DNA of 64,000 nt. Source: Streptomyces rimosus. GTDB taxonomy: Bacteria; Actinomycetota; Actinomycetes; Streptomycetales; Streptomycetaceae. The DNA lies in contig NZ_CP023688.1 in assembly GCF_008704655.1 (NCBI RefSeq), positions 4,278,001-4,342,000 of the forward strand, in the 5' to 3' direction. The translations under genes were made by a program, and so were the position numbers. Positions 16,492 to 24,976 of the stretch are shown here, piece after piece. The first letter of the stretch is position 1. The number at the start of each line of letters is the position of its first letter. The notes under the pieces are model-generated. The model made no database searches. It worked only from the letters and a program-made list of their open reading frames with translations, and was not told where the DNA came from.

Positions 16492-17937
16492 ATGAGCACC
16501 GTCAACGAGGATTACCACGCCCTGCTCGCCCGCCACGAGGCCATGCGGCTGCGGCGGCGCATCCTGTCCCCCGGAACCGAATCGGCCGCCCCGCAGGGGC
16601 TCGCGGCCGGCCGGGCGGGCGGCGGCCCGCGGGCCATCGGCCGCTCCTCGGGCGCCTCCGGCACCGGCCCCTCGCCCTACGGCGCGGCGGACTTCGACCC
16701 CGCGTCCTACGACGGCGCCGCCGACCAGCGGGTCATCACCGAGTATCTGGAACTCGTGACCCCCTTCGGCGAGCTGATCACCCACCTCTACGAGACGATG
16801 TTCCGGCGGTGGCCCTATCTGCGGTCGCTGTTCCCGGAGTCGATGGAGTTCCAGCGCGCCCATCTGGCGCGCGCCTTCTGGTACTTGATCGAGAACCTCC
16901 ACCGGCCCGACGACATCGCGGAGGTCTTCGGGCGGCTGGGCCGCGACCACCGCAAGCTCGGGGTGCGGCCGGTGCACTTCCAGGCGTTCGAGGCGGCGCT
17001 GTGCGAGGCGCTGCGCCGCACGGCGGGCCCGCGCTGGGCCGACGCCGTCGAGCAGGCGTGGGTGCGCATGCTGCGGTTCGCCGTCGCGGCCATGGTCAGC
17101 GGCGCCGAGGCGGCCCTCGCCGAACCGCCGTACTGGCAGGCCGAGGTGACCGCCCACGAGCGGCGCCGCCCGGACCTCGCGGTGCTGCGGGTGCGGACGA
17201 ACGAGCCGTACCCGTACCGCGCGGGGCAGTTCGCGGCCCTGGAGTCGCCGCTGCTGCCGCAGGCGTGGCGGCAGTACTCGATCGCCTGCGCGCCCCGGCC
17301 CGACGGCGAGCTGGAGTTCCACGTACGGCAGACGTGCGCGGGCGGCGTGAGCGAGGCGCTGGTCGCGCACACGCGGGCCGGTGACACGCTGCGCGTCGGC
17401 CCCGCGCGCGGGTCGATGACGCTGGACGACGAGCTGGCGAGCGACCTGGTCCTGGTGGCGGCCGACACCGGCTGGGCACCGGTGAAGGCGCTGCTGGAGG
17501 ACCTGTCCGCGCGGCGCAGGCACCGGAACGTACGGCTGTTCCTCGGCGCGCACAGCTTCGCCGACCTGTACGACGCGGGCCCGCCGTCCGAGCTGGAGCG
17601 GCGGCGGCCCTGGCTGCGGGTGACACCCGTGATCGGGCGGCGGCCCGGCACCGGCGCCGCCTTCGGGGCGGGCGAGGACGGCTACGACGCGCTGGCCGAG
17701 GCGGTGGCCGAGGCCGTGACGCGGCACGGCGACTGGTCCGGGCACCAGGCGTACGTGAGCGGCCCGACCGCGGTGGTCGAGGCGACCGTGGCCCGGCTGA
17801 CCGCCGCGGGCATGCCGCCCGGCAGCATCCGGCACGATCCGCTCTCGGACATCCTGCGCCCGTCGTCGCGCGCCGTGACGGGCGGTCCGGGCGCGGCGAC
17901 GGCAGCGAACACCGCGTTCGAAGGAGTCGAGTCATGA
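16492..17937 (+). CDS. Flavohaemoglobin-type globin-reductase
   Basis: A 481-residue protein that probably detoxifies nitric oxide. Residues 1-70 are a low-complexity polar leader absent from classical Hmp. Residues 75-210 are the globin, with the likely proximal His in GRDHRKLGVRPVHFQAF. Residues 215-450 are the FAD/NAD(P)H reductase, with the flavin motif RQYSIAC and the nucleotide motif VAADTGWAPVKALLEDL. Actinomycete relatives of this type often lack the tight catalytic residues of Hmp, so the activity could be more oxidase- or sensor-like. The ATG at 16492 is chosen because the globin block would otherwise have an even longer leader; its ribosome-binding site is weak. Its stop overlaps the next gene (ATGA). 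Confidence 0.82.
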   Translation: MSTVNEDYHALLARHEAMRLRRRILSPGTESAAPQGLAAGRAGGGPRAIGRSSGASGTGPSPYGAADFDPASYDGAADQRVITEYLELVTPFGELITHLYETMFRRWPYLRSLFPESMEFQRAHLARAFWYLIENLHRPDDIAEVFGRLGRDHRKLGVRPVHFQAFEAALCEALRRTAGPRWADAVEQAWVRMLRFAVAAMVSGAEAALAEPPYWQAEVTAHERRRPDLAVLRVRTNEPYPYRAGQFAALESPLLPQAWRQYSIACAPRPDGELEFHVRQTCAGGVSEALVAHTRAGDTLRVGPARGSMTLDDELASDLVLVAADTGWAPVKALLEDLSARRRHRNVRLFLGAHSFADLYDAGPPSELERRRPWLRVTPVIGRRPGTGAAFGAGEDGYDALAEAVAEAVTRHGDWSGHQAYVSGPTAVVEATVARLTAAGMPPGSIRHDPLSDILRPSSRAVTGGPGAATAANTAFEGVES

Positions 17938-19484
17938 GCGTGCCGACGACCGCGTCCGCCGGACGGACCGGTCCCGCGTACCGGAGTGCCGATGCCGCCG
18001 GGAGCGCCACGGCGCCCCGTACCCACGCCCCCGCCGGGGCGGCCGGCACCGGGCGGGCGCTCGCCCGGCACGTCGTCGTCATCGGCGGCGGCATCGCGGG
18101 CCTCGCCGCCGCGCACCGGCTCACCGGCGCGGGCCTGCGCGTGACGCTGCTGGAGTCCACCGGGCGGCTCGGCGGCAAGCTGCGCTCCGGCGAGATCGCC
18201 GGGGTGCCCGTCGATCTGGGGGCCGAGGCGCTGCGCGTGCCCCGGCCGGAAGCGGTGGACCTGGCGCGGGAGGTGGGACTCGGTGACCGGCTGCGGGTCC
18301 CGGCCGCGACGGACGCCGCGCTGTGGACGCGGGGCGGGCTGCGGCCGATCCCGAGCTGCCGCGGGCGCGACGTCCTCGGCCGGACCCGGACGGCCGACAC
18401 GTACGAGGTGTCCCTGCGCGCCGCCGTACCGCAGCTGTTCGAGACGGCGCGGCACGACGGGGCGCTGCTGACCGGCGTACGGCGGGTTCGGCGGCGGACC
18501 GCCGAACAGCAGCGGCGCCTCGCCGAACAGCGCACCGCGGACGCGCGGCGCCGGACCCTGGAACGGGAGATCGCCGAGGAGCGGCGGCTCGCGGAGCAGC
18601 GGCGGATCGCCGACCGGCCGCGCTCGGGGCCGCTCATCCCGCGCCCGCGCCCCGAGTTCGCCCGTACGGGGGCCGGCGACCGGGCCACCGCCCACACCAT
18701 CCCCGACCTGTCCCGCGGCGGGCCCGACTACCTGGGCCTGGACGGCGGCGCGGGCACCCTGGCGGGCGCCGTGGCCGATGCCGTACGCGCCGCGGGCGGG
18801 GCGATCCTGCGCAACACTCCGGCCCTCGCGCTGACCCGTACCGCGTACGGCTGGGAAGTGCGCACCGCCGCCCGCACCCTGCTGTGCGACGGCCTCGTGC
18901 TGGCGACCCCGGCCTGGACGGCGGCCACCCTGCTCGCCGCCGAGGCGCCGCTCGCGGCAGCCGAACTGTCCGAGGTGGCCTACGCGTCGATGGCGCTGGT
19001 CACGATGGCGTTCCGGCGCTCCGACCTGGCCGGGCTGACCGCGTTCGACGGCCGGTGCGGCTTCCTCGTACCGCCGGGGGACGGGCACACCATCAAGGCG
19101 TCCACGTTCCTGACACGCAAGTGGGACTGGCTGTCGGAACGAGCCAAGGACCTTTTCGTCCTGCGCACCTCGATCGGCCGGTACGGCCAGGAAGAGGTCC
19201 TCTACCTGGACGACACCGATCTAACGGGCGCCGCACTGCGCGACCTGGGCGAGGCCACCGGGCTGGCCGCGCGGCCGGTGGCGACGGACGTGACGCGGTG
19301 GATCGGCGGACTCCCGCACTACGCGGTCGGACACCCGGCACGCGTGACGCGGGTACGCAACGGACTGTCCCGCCTGCCGGGCCTGCGCCTGTGCGGCGCC
19401 GCGTACGACGGAGTAGGCGTCGCCGACTGCGTGGCAAGCGGCCAGCGCGCGGCAGACGAAATCATCGCCACGGCAGCCGCCTGA
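17934..19484 (+). CDS. Protoporphyrinogen-oxidase-like flavoprotein with internal deletion
   Basis: A 516-residue FAD protein related to HemG/HemY of haem synthesis. The N-terminal dinucleotide fold VVVIGGGIAGLAAAHRL and the following LGGKLRSGE are intact. So is the C-terminal FAD-contact region RLCGAAYDGVGVADCVASG. The family's central stretch between RPIP and SLRAAVPQLF (normally about 70-80 residues, including PLLGGVYAG) is missing here and reduced to about 25 residues. An Arg/Glu-rich insert (TAEQQRRLAEQRTADARRR...) follows, probably a charged helix. It is coupled to the flavohaemoglobin gene by an ATGA overlap. I infer a paralogue with altered substrate rather than the housekeeping enzyme; it could also be decaying. 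Confidence 0.72.
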   Translation: MSVPTTASAGRTGPAYRSADAAGSATAPRTHAPAGAAGTGRALARHVVVIGGGIAGLAAAHRLTGAGLRVTLLESTGRLGGKLRSGEIAGVPVDLGAEALRVPRPEAVDLAREVGLGDRLRVPAATDAALWTRGGLRPIPSCRGRDVLGRTRTADTYEVSLRAAVPQLFETARHDGALLTGVRRVRRRTAEQQRRLAEQRTADARRRTLEREIAEERRLAEQRRIADRPRSGPLIPRPRPEFARTGAGDRATAHTIPDLSRGGPDYLGLDGGAGTLAGAVADAVRAAGGAILRNTPALALTRTAYGWEVRTAARTLLCDGLVLATPAWTAATLLAAEAPLAAAELSEVAYASMALVTMAFRRSDLAGLTAFDGRCGFLVPPGDGHTIKASTFLTRKWDWLSERAKDLFVLRTSIGRYGQEEVLYLDDTDLTGAALRDLGEATGLAARPVATDVTRWIGGLPHYAVGHPARVTRVRNGLSRLPGLRLCGAAYDGVGVADCVASGQRAADEIIATAAA

Positions 19485-19502
19485 AAACGACAGACGAACC
19501 CC

Positions 19503-20379
19503 TTGCCAAGGCGGCAAACTGAGCACATCGGGCGCGTCCGCCCCACCGTCATACGGCGCCGGGACGCGCCCTCGTCCGGCAGCGGCGGCTGGGATCGGTG
19601 CGCGCCCTTGCGGGCCACCGTCAGACGAGACCGGCCCTCATCCGCCGCCGCATGGGGCCGGCACGCCTCCTCCCGCGCCACCGTCAGACGGGACTGGCTC
19701 GCGCCCTACGCCGCCGTCCTCTCCCAGGGCCTGTACGCGCTCTCGTCCGGCGCCGTCGCATGGGAACGGGACGCGCCCTCGTGCGCCACCGTCACGCGGG
19801 CCTGGCTCGCGCCCTACGCCGCCACCCTCGCCCAGGACCGGTACGCGCCCTACGCCGCCACCCTCGCCCCGAGCCGGTACGCGCCTACCCCCGTCACCAT
19901 CACACGGGATCGGTACGCGCCCTCGTGCACCACCGTCGCGCGGGACCGGCTCGCGCCCTACGCCGCCACCCTCGCCCAGGACCGGTACGCGCCCTCGTCC
20001 GGCGCCGTCACGCGGGACCGGTACACGCCCTACGCCGCCCTCGCCCCGAGCCGCTACGCGCCTACCCCCGCCACCATCACATGGGATCGGTACGCGCCCT
20101 CCCACGCCACCTGCCCACCACGCCCCACTTCTCCACCACCCACCGCCTCTTCCCCACCCGGCACTCCGCCACCCCTCGGCGCCCCGCCACCCCCCGAAAC
20201 CCCACCCCCACCCATCCCCCCTCCCCCACCCACCACCTCTGCTGATTCGACGTCACTTTCCGGCCATCCGTGCCAAGATAATGTCAGGGGCCGCCACACC
20301 GCGCTCCTGTTGTGCGGAGAGGTTTGGCCGGCGAGTGGTCCGGCAGGCGAGCGGGCCCAGGCGTCCGGGGCAGGTGGCC
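19503..20379 (+). other. Repeat-rich open frame, coding status uncertain
   Basis: A plus-strand frame from TTG at 19503 stays open through the whole 36-bp array, then through a Pro-rich stretch (PPPPETPPPPIPPPPP) and into the next gene. Read this way the array encodes 12-residue units such as RYAPYAATLAQD. The third codon positions in this frame are nearly all G or C, as in real genes here, and the two short repeat units differ by multiples of three. Against coding: no good ribosome-binding site, no clear stop before the next gene, and no recognised domain. The final part (after about 20240) has no features that I can identify. Confidence 0.35.
19569..20096. repeat. 36-bp tandem repeat array, 15 units
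   Basis: Fifteen head-to-tail units fill 528 bases exactly: thirteen of 36 bases, one of 27 (19641-19667) and one of 33 (20028-20060). Most units end in CGGTACGCG, CGGCTCGCG or CGGGACGCG and begin CCCTACGCCG, CCCTCGT or CCTACCCCC. Some units are identical (19812-19847 and 19956-19991), which points to recent duplication. There are no spacers, so it is not a CRISPR array. It lies immediately after the protoporphyrinogen-oxidase-like gene. Confidence 0.92.
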
Positions 20380-20754
20380 ATGGCAGGCATCGATGAGACG
20401 CTGCGGGACCTGGTTCAGCTCAAGGGTGTTCTCGGCGCTTCGGTGGTCGACTACTTCAGCCGCCTCACCCTCGGCGCGGTCGGCGACCCGGCCGGGCCCG
20501 ACCTCGAAACGGCCGCCCGCGGGGACACCGACGTGGTGCGGGCGAAGCTGTTCACGCTGGAACTCCTCGGGTACCGCCCGGAGCGGGTCCAGGACATCCT
20601 GATCACGCTCGACGACGAGCTGCACCTGATCCGCCCGCTCACCCGCCGCAGCCGCCAGGGCATCTTCGTCTACCTCGTCCTGGACCGGGCCTGCGGCGAT
20701 CTGGACGCGGCGCGGGACCGCCTGCGGCAGGTCGAGTCGGAGCTGGACGTCTGA
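20380..20754 (+). CDS. Small protein with a roadblock-like pattern
   Basis: A 124-residue soluble protein with no sure family. The order LVQLKGVLGASVVDYFSRLTLG, an acidic helix, VRAKLFTLELL, ILITLDDELHLIRPL, then IFVYLVLDRACGDLDAARDRL resembles the roadblock/LC7 fold. Streptomyces uses that fold in small GTPase and sensor conservons. The ATG at 20380 has GGGGCAGG upstream; a GTG two codons earlier is possible. No GTPase gene is adjacent. The assignment is by pattern only. Confidence 0.55.
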   Translation: MAGIDETLRDLVQLKGVLGASVVDYFSRLTLGAVGDPAGPDLETAARGDTDVVRAKLFTLELLGYRPERVQDILITLDDELHLIRPLTRRSRQGIFVYLVLDRACGDLDAARDRLRQVESELDV

Positions 20755-20887
20755 GCCGTCCGTCCCTCCGGGCGCGTTGTGCCGCCGGAACGGGACGAAA
20801 GGGGAAGAGTGGGTACGCACCGGTAGAGGCGGCGGTGGAGCGCGGTGCCGCGCTCGCCTCCGGAGCCCGCGACGAAGGAGGCGGACG

Positions 20888-21277
20888 ATGCACGAGGGAC
20901 TGCTGCGCGCGGTGGGCGCGACAACGGCGGTGTACGGCCTGGCGGTCACCGCCTGGCCCGCCCTGCTGGCCAAGCCCTCCGGCCTGGCGGAGGCGGACGG
21001 GCGGGTGGCCTCCGCGACCCGTACGTCGCTGCGCCCGCTGGCCTGGCGTGACGCGGCCGGCGGCCTCGCCCTGGCCCTGGCGCCGACGGGCCCGGCCCTG
21101 CGGACCGCCGCCTGCGTCCGGATCGCGGCGGACTTCGGTGACGCGGCCCTCCTGGGCGTGACGCTGCCGGGCCGGGCCCGGCGGCGTGCGGCGGTGGCCG
21201 TCTCGGTGGGCTGGGGCGCGTTGTCGGTCGTGGGACTCCTGTGGCCGACGGCCGGGCGGGCCGCCCAGGGCGCATGA
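20888..21277 (+). CDS. Hypothetical four-helix membrane protein
   Basis: A 129-residue protein with about four hydrophobic segments (VGATTAVYGLAVTAWPALL, AAGGLALALAPTG, ADFGDAALLGVTL and AVSVGWGALSVVGLLWP). The start is clear, with GAAGGAGG before the ATG. It resembles small DUF4267-like membrane proteins, but I cannot confirm that. It lies between the roadblock-like gene and photolyase, all on the same strand. Confidence 0.65.
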   Translation: MHEGLLRAVGATTAVYGLAVTAWPALLAKPSGLAEADGRVASATRTSLRPLAWRDAAGGLALALAPTGPALRTAACVRIAADFGDAALLGVTLPGRARRRAAVAVSVGWGALSVVGLLWPTAGRAAQGA

Positions 21278-21408
21278 CCCGCACGCCCCACCCGTACGCC
21301 ACTCCACCTGTACACCGCCCCACCCGTACGCCACTCCGCTCGTACGCCGCAGCACCCGCACTCCGCAGCGCCCCTGCACCACCCGCCCCCTCTGCCCGGA
21401 GCCCCCAC

Positions 21409-22797
21409 ATGCCCGCTGCCCCCTCGGTCGCCCTGTTCACCTCCGACCTGCGGGTCCACGACAACCCCGTGCTGAACGCCGCCTCCAAGGGCGACGGCGG
21501 CGTCGTGCCACTGTTCGTCGAGGACGACGGCGTACGGGCCACGGGGTTCGCCGCGCCCAACCGCCGTGCCTTCCTGGCCGATTGCCTGACGGACCTGGAC
21601 GAGGCGCTGCGCTCGCGCGGGGGCCGGCTCGTCGTCCGTACGGGAGACGTCGTCGAGCAGACGGCGAAGGCGGCCGCGGCGGCGGACGCCCGTGACGTGC
21701 ACATCGCGGGCGGCGTCAGCGCGTACGCACACCGCAGGGAGGAGCGGCTGCGGCGCGCGCTGGAGGCCGACGGGCGCCGGCTGCACGTGCACGACGCGGT
21801 GATCACCGCCCTCGCGCCGGGCACGGTCACCCCGGCCGGCCGCGACCATTTCGCGGTCTTCACGCCGTACTTCCGCCGCTGGCAGGCCGAGCGCCACCGC
21901 GACGTGCTGCGGGCGCCGGGGCGACTGCGGGTGCCCGACGGGGCCGGCTCGCGGCCCGTGCCCCGGCGCCGCGACGTGCCCGGGGTGTCGCCGGGGCTGG
22001 CCGCGGGCGGCGAGACCGAGGGCCGCCGCCGGATGACGGCGTGGCTGCGCGGCCCGCTCGACCGCTACGCGCAGCGGCAGGACGATCTCGCCGGGGACGC
22101 GACCTCCCGCCTCTCCCCGCATCTGCACTTCGGAACGCTGTCCGCCGTCGAACTGGTCCAGCGCGCCCGTAAGGCCGGCGGGGAAGGGGCGGGCGGCGAC
22201 GCTTTCGTACGGCAGCTGGCCTGGCGGGACTTCCACCATCAGGTGCTCGCCGCGCGCCCTTCCGCGGCGCACGCCGACTACCGGACGCGGCACGACCGCT
22301 GGCGCCGCGACGAGCAGGAGGCCGAGGCGTGGCGTACGGGGCGCACCGGCTACCCGATCGTGGACGCGGCGATGCGGCAGCTCGCCCACGAGGGATGGAT
22401 GCACAACCGCGCGCGCCTGCTGACCGCGAGTTTCCTGACGAAGACGCTGTATCTGGACTGGCGGCTCGGCGCGGCGCACTTCCTGTCGCTCCTGGTGGAC
22501 GGCGATCTCGCCAACAACCAGCTGAACTGGCAGTGGGCGGCGGGCACCGGCACCGACACGCGCCCCAACCGGGTCCTCAACCCGCTGGCGCAGGCGAAGC
22601 GTTTCGACGCCGACGGCGCGTACGTACGGCGCTGGGTGCCGGAGCTGGCGGGCGTGCCGGGCCTGGAAGGCGGGGCGGTCCACCAGCCGTGGAAGCTGTC
22701 GCCCGCGGCGGCGCGGGCGAAGCTGGACTATCCGGAACCGGTGGTCGATCTGGCCGACGGTTTGGCGCGGTTCAAGCGGGCCCGGGGGGGTGATTGA
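21409..22797 (+). CDS. phr: Deoxyribodipyrimidine photolyase
   Basis: A 462-residue class I DNA photolyase/cryptochrome that repairs UV-induced pyrimidine dimers with light. The N-terminal antenna domain starts VALFTSDLRVHDNP. The FAD-binding part shows RLSPHLHFGTLS, QLAWRDFHHQV, PIVDAAMRQLAHEGWMHNR and NNQLNWQWAAGTGTDTRPNR. The Trp residues of the electron-transfer chain and the dimer pocket appear present. The ATG at 21409 begins the usual N-terminus, while longer frames add a Pro/Thr-rich run. Length is typical. Confidence 0.93.
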   Translation: MPAAPSVALFTSDLRVHDNPVLNAASKGDGGVVPLFVEDDGVRATGFAAPNRRAFLADCLTDLDEALRSRGGRLVVRTGDVVEQTAKAAAAADARDVHIAGGVSAYAHRREERLRRALEADGRRLHVHDAVITALAPGTVTPAGRDHFAVFTPYFRRWQAERHRDVLRAPGRLRVPDGAGSRPVPRRRDVPGVSPGLAAGGETEGRRRMTAWLRGPLDRYAQRQDDLAGDATSRLSPHLHFGTLSAVELVQRARKAGGEGAGGDAFVRQLAWRDFHHQVLAARPSAAHADYRTRHDRWRRDEQEAEAWRTGRTGYPIVDAAMRQLAHEGWMHNRARLLTASFLTKTLYLDWRLGAAHFLSLLVDGDLANNQLNWQWAAGTGTDTRPNRVLNPLAQAKRFDADGAYVRRWVPELAGVPGLEGGAVHQPWKLSPAAARAKLDYPEPVVDLADGLARFKRARGGD

Positions 22798-22919
22798 GGC
22801 GGGCGGGGGCTCCGGGGCCGGCATGCGGGGGCGTCTTCGCGCGCGTACGCCCGCGAGGCCGTCGATACCGCTCTTGGCCGGGTATTCGCGGGCGATTCCG
22901 GTCAATCGACCGCACCGCG

Positions 22920-22948
22920 TTCTCGGACCGGGTTCCCGTGGCTAGCCT
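22920..22948 (+). promoter_or_regulatory. Probable promoter of the lectin gene
   Basis: TTCTCG and TAGCCT are separated by 17 bases. The -10 box lies 43 bases before the ATG, and GAAGGAGAG precedes the start. This fits a Streptomyces housekeeping promoter. Confidence 0.4.
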
Positions 22949-22991
22949 GTGCGCCGACCTGCTCCACTCGTACGCACGAAGGAGAGCGATC

Positions 22992-24017
22992 ATGGTCGAC
23001 ATCCCCACCACGCCCGGCATGGCCTGGGACGAGGTCTCGTCCCTGAACGGGCAGATCGTGGGCAACCCCTCCGTGGCCCCCAACGCCGACGGCCGGCTCC
23101 AGGTGTTCGCCCGCGGCAAGGGCGAGCAGGCCCTGTGGACGATCTGGCAGAAGCGTGACGGCGGCTGGAGCGACTGGGAGAACCTGGGCGGCGTGCTGGG
23201 CAGCGAGCCCAACGCGATCCGCGGTGTGGACGGCCGGATCTCCGTCTTCTACAAGGGTGCCGACGGGCATCTGCACCACGTACGGCAGGGCGCCATCAAC
23301 GTCGGCTTCAGCCCGGACGACGTCCTCGTACGCAACATCGGCGGCGACCCGGTCCCCGCCATGAACGCCGACGGGCGCCTGGACGTCTTCTTCCGGGGCA
23401 CGGACACCCAGCTGTGGCACGTCTACCAGCTCAACGTCGAATACGAGAGCTGGGTGGCGCCGTCCAGCCTGGCCGGCGGCGTGCAGGGCAACCCGGCGGT
23501 GGCCCGCGCCGGCGACGGCAAGCTGGAGGTCTTCCACCACAGCACCAACGGCAACCTGTACGACAACCAGCAGAAGGTCCCCGACTCCAGCGACTCCTGG
23601 AGCGGGCACTTCGAACTGGTCCGCAACATAGGCGGCGGCGTCGAGGCCGGTCTCGACTCCGACCAGCGCATCCACGTCTTCTTCCGCGGCACGGACACCC
23701 AGCTGTGGCACATTCAGCAGAAGGCCGGCTACGACTCCTGGACCTCCGCGTCCAGCCTGGGCGGCGGCGTCCAGGGCACACCGGCGCTCGCGCGCGCGTC
23801 CGACGGACGGCTGGTGGTCTTCCACCACAGCACCAACGGCCACATGTACGCGGCCGAGGAGTCGCGGATCAACGGCGTGGACTGGAGCGGCCACTTCGAG
23901 CTGGTACGCAACGTCGGCGGCGACCCGGTCATCGGCACCAACCGCGACGGACGGCTGGAGCTGTTCTTCCGCGGCACGGACGACGCGCTGTGGCACCGGC
24001 CGCAGAAGTTCGTGTAA
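22992..24017 (+). CDS. Seven-bladed beta-propeller lectin-like protein
   Basis: A 341-residue protein built from seven related units of about 45-50 residues, each with the pattern P-x-x-x-x-x-DGRL-x-V/L-F-x-x-G-x-D-x-x-LWH-x-x-Q. Examples are NADGRLDVFFRGTDTQLWHV, GDGKLEVFHHSTNGNLYDNQ and NRDGRLELFFRGTDDALWHR. Two blade types alternate in the second half. This matches the PLL-type propeller lectins, which bind fucose or methylated sugars between blades. There is no signal peptide or membrane segment, so it stays in the cytoplasm or leaves by a non-classical route. The gene stands alone, with a strong AAGGAGAG ribosome-binding site. Confidence 0.8.
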   Translation: MVDIPTTPGMAWDEVSSLNGQIVGNPSVAPNADGRLQVFARGKGEQALWTIWQKRDGGWSDWENLGGVLGSEPNAIRGVDGRISVFYKGADGHLHHVRQGAINVGFSPDDVLVRNIGGDPVPAMNADGRLDVFFRGTDTQLWHVYQLNVEYESWVAPSSLAGGVQGNPAVARAGDGKLEVFHHSTNGNLYDNQQKVPDSSDSWSGHFELVRNIGGGVEAGLDSDQRIHVFFRGTDTQLWHIQQKAGYDSWTSASSLGGGVQGTPALARASDGRLVVFHHSTNGHMYAAEESRINGVDWSGHFELVRNVGGDPVIGTNRDGRLELFFRGTDDALWHRPQKFV

Positions 24018-24061
24018 GGCGACGACCGGGCGCGGTGCGCACCACGGGCCCGGCGTGAGCC

Positions 24062-24907
24062 TTACGGGCGCGTCGCCTTGAGCGAGTACATGAGCGGGAC
24101 GCGGGGACGGCCTGCGGGCAGGCGGTAGAAGCCGTCGTCCCCGCGTTCCAGCGAGCCGAAGCGCTGGAACATCGTCATGTCGTGCTCGTGCAGGAACTCC
24201 AGGCGCAGGCCCGTCGCGGCCAGCGCGGAGACCACGTCGCCGAGGGTGTGCTGCCATTCGACGCGGCGGTTGTTGACCGTGGGGGCCGAGAAGTCCGTAT
24301 ACGTACCGGGGCTCTCGTCGACCCACGCGTCCCGGCTGAAGTAGTCGTGCGCGATACGCGAGCCGCTCTCGTCGTCCAGGGCGTCGGTGAGCGGGTGGAA
24401 CTCGGCGAGGTAGAGGAAGCCGCCGGGGGCGATCAGCGAGGCGGCCGTCTCCGCCCAGCGGCGGATGTCCGGGAGCCAGCACAGCGAGCCGATGCCGGTG
24501 TAGACGACGTCGTACGTGTCGGGGGCGGTCGCGGAGGCGGCGACGGCCTCGGCCGCGTCGTACACGTCGGCGGCGAGGAACGTGGCGCGGTCCGGGCCGA
24601 TGCCCAGCTCGGCGGCCGTCGCGCGGGCCGCCTCGACGGCGGGCTCGGAGAAGTCCAGGCCGACGGCGTGGGCGGCGCCGCGGTGGACCCAGGACAGGGT
24701 GTCCTGGCCGATGTGGCACTGGAGGTGCAGCAGCGTCCTGCCGGTGACATCGCCGACCTCCGCCACCTCGAAGTCGCGGATCACATCGCGGCGCCGGCGG
24801 AAGCCGTCCTGGTCGTAATAGTCGCTGGCGAGGTGCAGGGGAACGCGCTCGTCCCACATGGCCCGGTTGGCCGCACGCCAGTCCTCGGGTCCCTTGTGTG
24901 TCAGCAT
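24062..24907 (-). CDS. Class I SAM-dependent methyltransferase
   Basis: A 281-residue methyltransferase. The SAM-binding motif is LLHLQCHIGQDTL, followed by AVGLDFSEPAVEAAR and, later, DVVYTGIGSLCWLPDI and LIAPGGFLYLAEFHPL. The motif I sequence LQCHIGQDT is typical of a family of small actinomycete methyltransferases of unknown substrate. The start ATG at 24907 leaves 69 bases to the divergent peptidase gene, so both promoters lie there. Confidence 0.82.
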   Translation of the reverse strand: MLTHKGPEDWRAANRAMWDERVPLHLASDYYDQDGFRRRRDVIRDFEVAEVGDVTGRTLLHLQCHIGQDTLSWVHRGAAHAVGLDFSEPAVEAARATAAELGIGPDRATFLAADVYDAAEAVAASATAPDTYDVVYTGIGSLCWLPDIRRWAETAASLIAPGGFLYLAEFHPLTDALDDESGSRIAHDYFSRDAWVDESPGTYTDFSAPTVNNRRVEWQHTLGDVVSALAATGLRLEFLHEHDMTMFQRFGSLERGDDGFYRLPAGRPRVPLMYSLKATRP

Positions 24908-24976
24908 CCGCCGAAGTTATCCACAGGCTGGGGGCCGCGCCAGCGGATTTTTCCCGACCCTGCGCAGAATGGGGCC

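Noticed and set aside
19569..20096. CRISPR array
   Set aside because: Units are contiguous with no unique spacers, are not palindromic, and no cas genes lie nearby.
20284..22905. 873-codon minus-strand frame across three plus-strand genes
   Set aside because: The photolyase and the membrane protein gene on the plus strand have real motifs, ribosome-binding sites and proper codon bias. The antisense frame has none.
22902..24857. Minus-strand frame over the lectin and methyltransferase genes
   Set aside because: It covers the propeller lectin in antisense and reads the methyltransferase in a wrong frame, with low-complexity Arg-rich sequence.
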